Made by a program: the position numbers and the translations under genes. Of a DNA stretch of 26,395 bases, positions 1-8,498 are shown one piece after another. Where the stretch lies: contig UQOJ01000028.1 of assembly GCA_900542635.1 (NCBI GenBank), positions 1 through 26,395 on the forward strand, in the 5' to 3' direction. The notes under the pieces are model-generated. The model was not told the origin of the DNA. It was given only the letters and a program-made list of their open reading frames with translations, and ran no database searches. Within the stretch, counting starts at the first letter, position 1. Each line of letters opens with the position of its first letter. This stretch comes from an uncultured Collinsella sp. (GTDB lineage Bacteria > Actinomycetota > Coriobacteriia > Coriobacteriales > Coriobacteriaceae).

Positions 1-47
1 GAGATTCGCCTTAGTCTCGTGGGCTCGGAGATGTGTATAAGAGACAG
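1..47 (+). other. Illumina Nextera i7 adapter left in the assembly
   Basis: Bases 14-47 match the Nextera read-2 transposase adapter, ending in the mosaic-end sequence AGATGTGTATAAGAGACAG. Bases 6-13 (TCGCCTTA) match the i7 index known as N701, and bases 1-5 (GAGAT) match the end of the P7 primer that precedes the index. The order P7 end, index, transposon end is exactly that of a library molecule. Genomic sequence therefore begins at about base 48. Translations through this stretch are artefacts. Confidence 0.97.
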
Positions 48-49
48 CT

Positions 50-163
50 GCTACGGCAACGACGTCGTCGCTCCCCAAGACCGGCGACAGCAACTGGATC
101 ACCGCTTCCGTGACGCTTTTCCTGCTGGGAGCAGCGCTCCTGGCCGCCACATGTCGCCGCTAA
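50..163 (+). CDS. C-terminal end of an LPXTG cell-wall-anchored surface protein (partial)
   Basis: The frame is open from the first genomic bases to a TAA at 161-163 and encodes 37 residues. They have the layout of a sortase sorting signal: a Ser/Thr-rich stretch, the motif LPKTG (codons at 71-85), a hydrophobic segment of about 20 residues (from WITASVTLFLL to ALLAA), and a short positive tail, TCRR. In this family a class A-type sortase cleaves between Thr and Gly and links the protein to peptidoglycan. The rest of the gene lies beyond the contig end, so its extracellular function cannot be read. No sortase gene is in the window. The frame differs from the adapter-derived reading frame that spans the same bases. 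Confidence 0.85.
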   Translation, partial: ATATTSSLPKTGDSNWITASVTLFLLGAALLAATCRR

Positions 164-251
164 GGCCCCGTTTAAGCGAGACCAGGGGAAGGGTGAATGC
201 ATCTATTGCAGAAGCCTTTAGCCTTCCACTAAATCAATTTCTTAGAGAATG

Positions 252-286
252 GTGCCGTATCAGTTATCGCTGCGACGGCACTTTTT
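252..286 (+). terminator. Probable rho-independent terminator after the LPXTG gene
   Basis: GTGCCGT (252-258) pairs perfectly with ACGGCAC (275-281) and is followed at once by five T residues. The 16-nt loop is long but can form a short inner CAG/CTG pairing. It lies about 90 bp after the surface-protein stop and before the FRG gene promoter. Confidence 0.6.
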
Positions 287-360
287 AGTTTTGCTTGGCA
301 GCTTCACAATCACTTACCCCTGTTGAGCCTTACACTCCATCTGCTCGAGCGATAAGATAA

Positions 361-390
361 TTGCAATCCAAATGCTGCCGTTAATATAGC
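361..390 (+). promoter_or_regulatory. Putative promoter of the FRG-domain gene
   Basis: TTGCAA (361-366) and TATAGC (385-390) are separated by 18 bp and lie 27 bp before the FRG start codon. An AAGGA ribosome-binding site is at 405-409. Prediction by eye only. Confidence 0.4.
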
Positions 391-416
391 TTCTTGTTCC
401 ACTAAAGGATTGATAT

Positions 417-1349
417 ATGTCTAATGAAACTAAAATTGAGGTTGAAGATGTAGCCTCGTATATCAAATACATCAACGAGCTTTCACCAACAATAGATGGT
501 GACGCCAAGACATATGAATCTACATTTGTTTTCCGAGGACAAGGATCGACTAAGTTTGATCTTGTTCCGTCAATCGGAAGAGACAGTCTTTGGCGTAAAC
601 CGGGATCTGACGCCATTACTCCTATCATAGGCACCCTTAAGCACGAGGCGGATATTATTGAAACCGCCTGCCGCATATTGCCAAATGTTTTTAAACGAGA
701 TTTGCTTCCGATTGATCTTTTAGCCTGTCTCCAGCACTACGGAGTCCCCACCAGACTATTAGATGTAACTTCAAACGCACTTGCCGCCCTCTATTTCGCC
801 TGCGGCAATCCTGATGACGTGGGCGAAGTATTTATCTTTAGGCGACCGGGAGGGGATAAGCAGGAATATCCCATCTGCCAGGCAATTGCGGACTCTTGGC
901 ATCTGTTTATGAACTCAAAGATTCCGTCTCGTTTTGCCTCACTTGCAATATCAAGACCATACTTTGACTATCAACGTGATCTAGTGCTTTCAATTTACCC
1001 TGAGCCAACTGATCAGGCAAAATGGTTTAAGAAGTGCTGCGAAGATACATTATTTGTCTACGGAACTAGATATCTTGATAGACAAGCCGCTCAGTCCGGC
1101 CAATATATTCTTTTCCCAAATGACATTCGTGGTAAGGATTCTTCTTTGTCGTTTGATGACATAATAACTCCACTGCCCAAAGACAGTCCCGTGATAGCCG
1201 GTCGTTGCATAGTGCCATCTGAAAGGAAAAAATCCTTGCTTATCGAATTGGGCAATCTTGGCGTAACCGAATCCACGCTCTATCCCGACAGTATTGAGAA
1301 GATCTGCGCTGGAATGGTGAGCGAATTAAAAAGAAATCGATATACGTGA
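417..1349 (+). CDS. FRG-domain protein
   Basis: A 310-residue protein carrying the FRG domain, named for a conserved Phe-Arg-Gly. Here FVFRGQ is at residues 37-42, followed by the second typical block QHYGVPTRLLDVT (106-118) and a run into ALAALYFAC. The biochemical function of this domain is not known to me. It occurs in phage, mobile-element and defence-like contexts. No signal peptide or membrane segment is visible, so it should be cytoplasmic. The start at 417 has AAGGA seven bases upstream. The gene is AT-richer than the core block, which fits horizontal acquisition. Its stop TGA overlaps a GTG start of the next frame (GTGA, 1346-1349), suggesting translational coupling to the downstream hypothetical gene. 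Confidence 0.8.
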   Translation: MSNETKIEVEDVASYIKYINELSPTIDGDAKTYESTFVFRGQGSTKFDLVPSIGRDSLWRKPGSDAITPIIGTLKHEADIIETACRILPNVFKRDLLPIDLLACLQHYGVPTRLLDVTSNALAALYFACGNPDDVGEVFIFRRPGGDKQEYPICQAIADSWHLFMNSKIPSRFASLAISRPYFDYQRDLVLSIYPEPTDQAKWFKKCCEDTLFVYGTRYLDRQAAQSGQYILFPNDIRGKDSSLSFDDIITPLPKDSPVIAGRCIVPSERKKSLLIELGNLGVTESTLYPDSIEKICAGMVSELKRNRYT

Positions 1350-1867
1350 CGCCAAACGATCGGGTATTCGGAATATGCCCCCAACATCCGATTGTCAAGA
1401 CGCGTCTTAACGAATCCGGCTCGATTGCCAGAGCCAAATCGTTCTCATGGATCTGGTTTATCAATAAAATGTGAATCCACGACATAGATCCCGTTCAATG
1501 CGGCAAATGGATGTTCTTCTTCTCTCCATTCAAAACCGCCCTCATGGACGACATTGTCGGAACGGCAGTTCTAGATGGCGTCGTCGTAGAGGCCAAATAC
1601 TCGAACCCCGAAACGCTCATCGTGGCGGGCTCGAAACAAGGTGTCTGCTGCTTTTACCTAAACGGTAACGATAGAGAAAGCCATAAGCGGGTACTGAGCT
1701 ACATGCTGGAAAACGGGCTAATCAGGAAGACAAAGACTGGAAAGCTGTATAACATTTCGTTCAAGTTCGACACTGAGACCTACGCAGGAAAGTACAAGGG
1801 GAGCGGCTTCTCCGGAAAGATAAAGCTCGCGGACTTCGTTGACCTAGAGACGGAAGAGTTTATTTAA
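1346..1867 (+). pseudogene. Conserved hypothetical protein interrupted by an in-frame TGA
   Basis: The frame opens with GTG at 1346, overlapping the FRG stop by four bases. It reads 42 coherent residues (ending WIWFINKM), meets TGA at 1472-1474, then continues open for 130 residues to TAA at 1865-1867. The second part has a strongly protein-like pattern: CGKWMFFF soon after the stop, then VCCFYLNGNDRESHKR, LIRKTKTGKLYNISFKFD and IKLADFVDLETEEFI. I recognise this pattern only as a conserved hypothetical family of gut bacteria, with no known function. The usual shorter call would start at ATG 1511 or 1544, but neither has a ribosome-binding site, and 1511 would cut through the CGKWM block. The TGA could be a nonsense mutation, a sequencing error or a readthrough site. 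A Trp codon (TGG) is one base away. Confidence 0.55.
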
Positions 1868-1907
1868 GGGTGCGTGCCGAGTAGAGAAGTTGAACTTACT
1901 TCCCCTA

Positions 1908-1924
1908 TGTCCCCTTTGGGGACA
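1908..1924. repeat. Perfect short palindrome upstream of the deaminase-fold gene
   Basis: TGTCCCC (1908-1914) and GGGGACA (1918-1924) form a perfect 7-bp stem with a TTT loop. No T-run follows on the + strand, so it is more likely an operator or a piece of an old repeat than a terminator. It lies just before an extended -10 promoter. Confidence 0.5.
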
Positions 1925-1945
1925 GCCGCCAGTGCAATACCTCAG

Positions 1946-1954
1946 TGCTATACT
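1946..1954 (+). promoter_or_regulatory. Extended -10 promoter (TGCTATACT)
   Basis: TG at 1946-1947, one base, then TATACT at 1949-1954: a good extended -10 element. It is 25 bp before the ATG of the deaminase-fold gene. I see no convincing -35, which extended -10 promoters can lack. Confidence 0.45.
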
Positions 1955-1978
1955 CGTTGTCCTAAGGAAGTGGTTCAT

Positions 1979-2761
1979 ATGTACTTGAGCGATACTAAGA
2001 TTCAAGAGCTTATCGACAACAAGGTGCTGCTCAATGCCGATGCTTCGAACATCGGCCAGGTTACGTATGACTTGCGCACCGACGGATTCTACATTAATGA
2101 AAGCAAGCAGTTCGATGTCGAGCTTGGCCCCGGAGACTCGACTTTTGTCTCTTGCGTTGAATGTGTCGCACTACCTAACAATCTGACTGCTAGCGTACTT
2201 CTGCGCAATTCGCGCATTCGCCAGGGGCTTTCTTTGGATGCACCGCTCTATTTCCCTGGCCATGGAACTAGGCTGTTCTATCGTGTTACAAACGTAAGCG
2301 GCAGCACCATTACCCTCGATAAGTCTAAGGGCATCGCGCAGGTCGCATTCCAGCACGTCGAAGGCACGGTTGCCCATCCTTACCAAGGAGCCTTTTCCGA
2401 TGAGCTTAACTTTAATGGGCTCGCCGACTATTCCGACGTCTATGCCGGAGAGCTCAAAAAGGTTGAAGACGAAAAGGAAGAAGTTGCCAATATCGAATCT
2501 CGTATTTACGGTAATGTGCTGGCACTCTTTGCCATCTTCGCCGCGATCTTTACGCTCGTGAACGTTAATGCCGGAGGGATCTCTTCCGATATTTCGACCG
2601 TCCGTTTCGTTGCGCTTGACCTGCTGATTATCGGCGGATTTCTGGTCCTTGCGTCTGCAATCGAGGCTTTTCTTGTTAAGGACAAAGAGAAAAAGGCACA
2701 ACTTCCGCTCGGGATAGGTGTCGCGTGCATTGTCGTTGCTGTTGTCCTTGCATTGCTCTAA
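1979..2761 (+). CDS. dCTP deaminase/dUTPase-fold protein fused to three membrane helices, catalytic Glu missing
   Basis: A 260-residue protein. Residues 1-140 follow the dCTP deaminase (Dcd) pattern: VTYDLRTDG (28-36), the phosphate-binding block RNSRIRQG (76-83, cf. RSSLARLG in E. coli Dcd), a PGHG turn (93-96), then LFYRVTN (99-105) and FQHVEGTVAHPYQG. A charged, probably helical linker (155-175) leads to three hydrophobic segments near 179-198, 210-233 and 243-260. In E. coli Dcd the block IVLEFYN carries the catalytic Glu. Here the ungapped equivalent residue is Arg102, so deamination is doubtful while nucleotide binding may persist. I infer a membrane-tethered nucleotide sensor. Soluble Dcd enzymes are known phage-defence effectors, but this architecture is different. 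The start at 1979 is chosen for AAGGAAG at 1964-1970; an in-frame upstream extension to 1874 would cross the promoter. Confidence 0.7.
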   Translation: MYLSDTKIQELIDNKVLLNADASNIGQVTYDLRTDGFYINESKQFDVELGPGDSTFVSCVECVALPNNLTASVLLRNSRIRQGLSLDAPLYFPGHGTRLFYRVTNVSGSTITLDKSKGIAQVAFQHVEGTVAHPYQGAFSDELNFNGLADYSDVYAGELKKVEDEKEEVANIESRIYGNVLALFAIFAAIFTLVNVNAGGISSDISTVRFVALDLLIIGGFLVLASAIEAFLVKDKEKKAQLPLGIGVACIVVAVVLALL

Positions 2762-3097
2762 GTACTTAGAGGATTAAGGGAAAGCAATATAGGTTCTGAG
2801 ACGGGGTGCCCCGGCGTTGGCCGCGGCACCCCTGTCTGTTGATCGGACTTCCATTTTTCAAATTACATGGCCGCCATAGCAGCCCCAAGACATCTGCTAT
2901 TTAAAAAAGCATGTCTCGAAAGCGTAAAACCGGGGTCTGGTCGACAGATCTCGGTTTTCCCGCGCTTCGCTCGGATCCGCGACCTCGTATCCGGAAGCCG
3001 CTCCCGCGACAAGCTCGTCAAAGAGCTAAGGCGCAATTGCGTTGTGCGTGCCGGCGACCCGTCGCGCGTATAAAATCTAAGCATCCGCACAACAGCA
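2762..3097. other. Gene-poor interval between the deaminase-fold gene and the DUF3825 gene
   Basis: It contains an inverted repeat, GGGGTGCC (2803-2810) with GGCACCCC (2825-2832), which could end the upstream transcript although the following T content is weak. A TATAAA (3069-3074) lies 23 bp before ATG 3098 and is a likely -10 for the DUF3825 gene. The open frames here (2867-3073 and 2911-3267) lack ribosome-binding sites and recognisable protein pattern, and I do not call them. Confidence 0.4.
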
Positions 3098-3907
3098 ATG
3101 AAATTGATTGGACGCCACATGGAGATCCCCAACACCCTGTGCAGCAATGTATACGACTTTGCGTTTTGCCCCGAGCCCTGCTACGACCGCCTAGTCGACC
3201 TCGCCGATCCCGAGGACTGGGGTCCCGGCAACCGCATTCTCAAAAACTACCTGTCGTTCTCGTTTAGCCGCGCGGTGTTCCTGACCGAGCGCGACGTGGA
3301 CCAGACCGCGCCGTCCAACCTGCCGTTGGTGTTCGACGACGATCGCTGCCTATTCAACACCGGCCTGTACACGCGCCGCTACGAGACCATCTACGGCCTG
3401 TTTGAGCCCAATACGAAGCCCGACGCGCGCCAGCGCTGATTTTTGAAGGGCTTCTTTAAGGAGAGCGACCCCATGCTGGTCTCGTTTGAGTACCTGCCGT
3501 GCCGCGTGCGCTTTGCCGAGGACCCCTCCGAGCTTGTCTTTGACTACCGCCTGCCCATCCGTTCCAACATCGACCACATTCTGGGCGACGAGGAAAACCT
3601 GACGCGCATTCCTGCCAGCCTGATGGGGGAGGGCAACTCGCTGCTGCTGCGCCGCGCCTTTGAGGGCGCCGTCGTCGAGGCTGCACGCCGCGCCTCCGCC
3701 AATTACACGCTCGCCGTGCCGCAGTTCTACGGCGGACGGATCCAGCTGCTCTTGCCGCTGTGCCTGACCGGCGACAAGCCCGAGCTGGCGCTGACCATCC
3801 AGCGCGAGGACGGTTTCTACGCCGCGCGCACCTGCCTCACGCTCGACATGGCCTACAACAACGCGCGACTTATCTGCCGCCCCGAGACTTCGTGGATTAA
3901 GCGATAA
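3098..3907 (+). pseudogene. DUF3825-domain protein split by an in-frame TGA
   Basis: Two open stretches lie in the same frame, separated only by TGA at 3437-3439 (codon 114). The first carries LCSNVYDFAFCPE, ILKNYLSFSFSR and CLFNTGLYTRRYETIYGLF. The second carries LKGFFKESD, LPCRVRFAEDPSELVFDYRL, ANYTLAVPQFYGGRIQLLLPLCL and CLTLDMAYNNARLICRPE. Together these match the DUF3825 family from end to end. In that family, as I recall it, a Trp stands just before the GFF-type block, where the TGA now lies. The family has no firmly known function and is found in accessory regions. The second half could also be made separately: AAGGAG (3458-3463) lies nine bases before ATG 3473. The start may be 3098 or 3119; neither has a strong binding site. 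Sequencing error, nonsense mutation and readthrough remain open. Confidence 0.75.
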
Positions 3908-3995
3908 ATGGTGGTTTAGCTGCGGTTTTGTTGATTGCTTTGGTTGCTTTGGCTTGGCTAGCACCCTCGAATTTAAAATCGGGGGCAAAAAGTTC

Positions 3996-4025
3996 TTGGT
4001 AAACCACGCACGGCTATGTTAGTAT
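3996..4025 (+). promoter_or_regulatory. Putative promoter of tRNA-Val
   Basis: TTGGTA (3996-4001) and TAGTAT (4020-4025) are spaced by 18 bp and end 20 bp before the tRNA. The bases just before and into the -35 (AAAAAGTTCTTG, 3987-3998) recur at the tRNA-Pro promoter (23251-23262). Confidence 0.5.
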
Positions 4026-4045
4026 CTCTTTTGCCGAAAGGCGAC

Positions 4046-4120
4046 GGGCGATTGGCTCAGGGGTAGAGCATATCCTTCACACGGATGGGGTCACAAGTTC
4101 GAATCTTGTATCGCCCACCA
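4046..4120 (+). tRNA. tRNA-Val (anticodon CAC), CCA encoded
   Basis: The acceptor stem GGGCGAT pairs perfectly with ATCGCCC, followed by the discriminator A and an encoded CCA. The D arm (GGCTCAGGGGTAGAGC), the anticodon arm TATCC-TTCACAC-GGATG with anticodon CAC, and the T arm with GTTCGAATC are all present. It is a single-gene unit with its own promoter and terminator, and accessory genes lie on both sides. Confidence 0.95.
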
Positions 4121-4131
4121 TCTAAAGAACA

Positions 4132-4167
4132 GGTCAGAGGTGTTAAGTCTCTGGCCTTTTTCTTTTT
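4132..4167 (+). terminator. Terminator after tRNA-Val
   Basis: GGTCAGAG (4132-4139) pairs with CTCTGGCC (4149-4156), with one G-T pair, and is followed by TTTTTCTTTTT. Confidence 0.9.
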
Positions 4168-4499
4168 GACACCAAGGCCGACACCAAAATCGACTCGAAG
4201 TCGTATAAGGCGCCTTTTTTTATCGCGCCCTTTTTTGACGCCATTGCATGTTTTGTATAAAACACATCCGTATTTTCATTGAACTCCCCATGTGATTCGA
4301 GCGCAAATGTGAAGACAGGGACCGCATGCCCAGAGCGCCTTCCAGCGGATTTCTATCACACGACGGTTTTTCGGCAGAACTCGTCAAGCTTTTGGTCAGC
4401 GTTTGGTCAGCTTCCGGTACTTACCCGCATGATGCCCCAGTAGATAATCGTCCACGACCACAACCGCATGGCCTACGGCCGATACCAGGGGAGGCGCAA
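4168..4499. other. Intergenic region downstream of tRNA-Val
   Basis: About 330 bp with no convincing gene. TTGACG (4235-4240) and TATAAA (4256-4261) could form a promoter, though the 15-bp spacer is short. TTTGGTCAGC occurs twice in tandem (4391-4400 and 4402-4411). The frame of the following gene is open back to ATG 4326, with CAGGGA before it, so a longer N-terminus cannot be excluded. Confidence 0.35.
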
Positions 4500-5657
4500 A
4501 TGGACGAAATCGTCTGCGCAAACACTGCATTCCGCTATTGGCGCTGCCCACCGCAGGTGCGCAATCTCTACCCGCGCCTGCCCAACTCCGAAGACGGCTG
4601 GCGAGCTCTATCCCAAGCCCCTTTTGTAACCGACGTCCTCAAGACCCCGATTATCGCTGTTGCTTCGCCAGGTTGTTGTAATCACCACTCGGGATTGCGC
4701 TCTACTATTCGCTGGGAAGGAGCATCGGATGCCGGCACAACAATCGACACTAACTTAGGCTTTAGTGTCACCAATCCGCTTAACACGTTATTTACTATGA
4801 CACGCTTTGTTTCCCAAATAGATCTCGTACTGGCTATGTACGAACTTTGCGGTTGGTTTTCTGTTTTCGAGCCGGCTCCCGCTGCCGAAATGCAGTTAAA
4901 AATGGCGGTAGAGGAGAATCGCAATTCCAGCACGCAGGATCTGTTCGAACTTGGAGAAGGCGAAGACGAGGTTCCTTGGAAACGAGTTTACGCCCGCGCA
5001 ACCGTAAAGACCACAGATAAAGAAGGCCAAACGAACAAGCGTGAGGATGGAAGAGAGGTTACGAAACTCAAAGGCACTTCTCTTTGGATGAGAAAGCCGC
5101 TCATCGAGCTAAGCGATCTGCATCGATTCGCCGACAAGGTCAAAAGTCAAATGTGGGGAAAGCAGTTTTATGATGCCACTCAGCAGGTTATCGGCATTGC
5201 TGCGTCTCCACTCGAGGTCGCTGGGGTCCTGCTTCTAAGTCGTTCTCGACGTCTAGGTGGTGCAGGATTCAGATACGTGTACCTCAACGATTTAACCCCT
5301 CTATCCGTGGCAGCCCAAAGCATCGCAGGCCAAAAGGTCTGCTACGGCGACATCGTGATCGTAAACCCAATCCTAATGAAGGCAGTTATTATCGAGATCC
5401 AAGGTGAGGTCATTCATGGCTCAGGTGCAATACTTGACCACGATGCGGAGCGCATGACTGCGTTGCAGAGCATGGGATTCGATGTATTCCTGGTGACTCA
5501 CGATATGCTCAACGATTCAAAGCTGATAGACACCATAGTCAGAAGTGTCTGCGACCGTTTAGGGATTCGCTATAAAGCCAAAACTGAGGCAATGAAATCC
5601 GCCGAGACGCGACTGCGAGCAAATGTTTTGTGCAACTGGTTAGAAATCGGAAATTAG
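4500..5657 (+). CDS. Hypothetical protein with a possible endonuclease-like C-terminal domain
   Basis: A 385-residue protein from ATG 4500, which has GGGGAGG eight bases upstream. The N-terminus (MDEIVCANTAFRYWRCPPQV) looks like a true protein start and resembles, from memory, a paralogous group in Coriobacteriia. The C-terminal third has alternating strands and helices: YGDIVIVNP, then AVIIEIQGEVIH, LDHDAERMTALQSMGFDVFLVTHDML. This recalls the DUF559/Vsr-like nuclease fold, where an acidic residue precedes E-x-(D/Q)-G and a D-x-x-R helix follows. The resemblance is by eye only and the active site is not proven. No membrane segments are seen. It stands alone after tRNA-Val and is AT-richer than the core genes, consistent with acquired DNA. 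An alternative start at 4326 would add 58 residues. Confidence 0.55.
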   Translation: MDEIVCANTAFRYWRCPPQVRNLYPRLPNSEDGWRALSQAPFVTDVLKTPIIAVASPGCCNHHSGLRSTIRWEGASDAGTTIDTNLGFSVTNPLNTLFTMTRFVSQIDLVLAMYELCGWFSVFEPAPAAEMQLKMAVEENRNSSTQDLFELGEGEDEVPWKRVYARATVKTTDKEGQTNKREDGREVTKLKGTSLWMRKPLIELSDLHRFADKVKSQMWGKQFYDATQQVIGIAASPLEVAGVLLLSRSRRLGGAGFRYVYLNDLTPLSVAAQSIAGQKVCYGDIVIVNPILMKAVIIEIQGEVIHGSGAILDHDAERMTALQSMGFDVFLVTHDMLNDSKLIDTIVRSVCDRLGIRYKAKTEAMKSAETRLRANVLCNWLEIGN

Positions 5658-6024
5658 CCAGCGACAAGGCACTAGAACTACCTAGTTTGCCTGTTAGTGA
5701 ATTAATGTCATTTCAAAACTATGTCGGATTACGGGGCTGGACCCGGACCGGCCGTCCATGCCCTGCATTTCACGGAATGCACAAGTCGTCTACCTGCGGT
5801 TTTGATTTTACCGATTACGGCATGCTCGGGGGTTCCCGGCCCGGCCCCGTAAACCGGCATGGTTTTGAAATCGCCGGGTGGGCGGGAGCGCGATCGGCCC
5901 CGATAACGGGCCCGGCGCCGGCGGGATAGCCGTTGGGCGGATGGCGGCCCGCGCCGCGACTGCGAAATTTTCCAAAATTGTCCTTGCATCGCCGTCCGAG
6001 TTCCCGTATAGTACTTTTTCGCAC
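5658..6024. other. GC-rich intergenic region before tRNA-Ala
   Basis: About 370 bp with no gene that I can support. It is unusually rich in CCGG/GGCC runs (5728-5960). Open frames on both strands here have no ribosome-binding sites or family pattern, and some continue into the tRNA. Its right end contains the tRNA promoter. Confidence 0.4.
5984..6012 (+). promoter_or_regulatory. Promoter of tRNA-Ala
   Basis: TTGCAT (5984-5989) and TATAGT (6007-6012) are separated by 17 bp and lie 12 bp before the tRNA gene. Confidence 0.65.
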
Positions 6025-6097
6025 GGGGGCGTAGCTCAGCTGGGAGAGCGCTTGACTGGCAGTCAAGAGGTCAGGGGTTCGATCCCCCTCGTCTCCA
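6025..6097 (+). tRNA. tRNA-Ala (anticodon GGC)
   Basis: The acceptor GGGGGCG pairs with CGTCTCC, giving a G-T pair at position 3-70, the known alanine identity element. The anticodon arm is CTTGA-CTGGCAG-TCAAG with anticodon GGC, and the T arm carries GGTTCGATCC. The discriminator A (6097) is followed by CCC rather than CCA, so the 3' CCA is not fully encoded, unlike the Val and Pro tRNAs here. Confidence 0.95.
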
Positions 6098-6113
6098 CCC
6101 GAGCATTGAATGA

Positions 6114-6141
6114 GGCTCCAACGCAAGTTGGGGCCTTTTTT
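6114..6141 (+). terminator. Terminator after tRNA-Ala
   Basis: GGCTCCAAC (6114-6122) and GTTGGGGCC (6127-6135) pair around a GCAA tetraloop and are followed by six T residues. Confidence 0.9.
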
Positions 6142-6172
6142 CATATAGGCACACAAGGTCAAAGGCGGCACC

Positions 6173-8192
<2,020 letters not shown>

Positions 8193-8206
<14 letters not shown>

Positions 8207-8489
8207 GGCCGCTGCCGTGGCGATGAGCATCATCGCCATCGCCTGTCGCATCTGCGGCATTTTTATGAGCGCGATGACCGTGCTGCTGTGCTTTAGCGGC
8301 CTCACCGCCAAGCTGCAGATCGTTGGCTTTGTCGTTGAGCTTTCGCGTGCACTGCCGAGCGCCATCGCCGGCTACGGCGTCATCACGTCGCCTTTTGGCG
8401 GTGTGTTCCGCCTGGATTATGCTATCGTCGCTGTGATCCTGTTTGTAATTGACTACCTGCTCACGCGCGCCTCGCGCCGCGTCCGCTAG
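8193..8489 (+). CDS. Small multi-pass membrane protein
   Basis: 98 residues from GTG 8193, preceded by AGGAG (8180-8184) inside the end of the ABC-F gene. The two genes overlap by 14 bp, suggesting coupled translation. Hydrophobic segments lie near 8-26 and 28-47 and at the C-terminus (about 74-92, from FRLDYAIVAV), followed by the basic tail RASRRVR. No family is recognised; a loose resemblance to YggT-type proteins in the C-terminal helix is not enough for a call. The frame is open further upstream to 8073, but that part is the out-of-frame shadow of the ABC-F gene. The next gene starts 9 bp later, so it sits between a ribosome factor and an intramembrane protease. Confidence 0.7.
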
Positions 8490-8498
8490 GGGAGCGTT

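Noticed and set aside
11..288. Open frames on both strands across the contig start
   Set aside because: They run through the sequencing adapter and contain known adapter-derived peptides. The real frame is the sorting-signal tail at 50-163.
2867..3267. Two overlapping + strand frames before the DUF3825 gene
   Set aside because: No ribosome-binding site and no family pattern; one overlaps the DUF3825 gene in another frame.
1472..3439. UGA read as Trp throughout this genome
   Set aside because: Many confident genes here stop at TGA (FRG gene, nifS-like, Nif3-like), so UGA is a normal stop codon. Only local readthrough or mutation remains possible.
4046..4120. tRNA-Val as an integration site with a second copy of its 3' end
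   Set aside because: No repeat of the tRNA 3' end was found elsewhere in the window and no integrase is nearby, so attachment sites cannot be supported.
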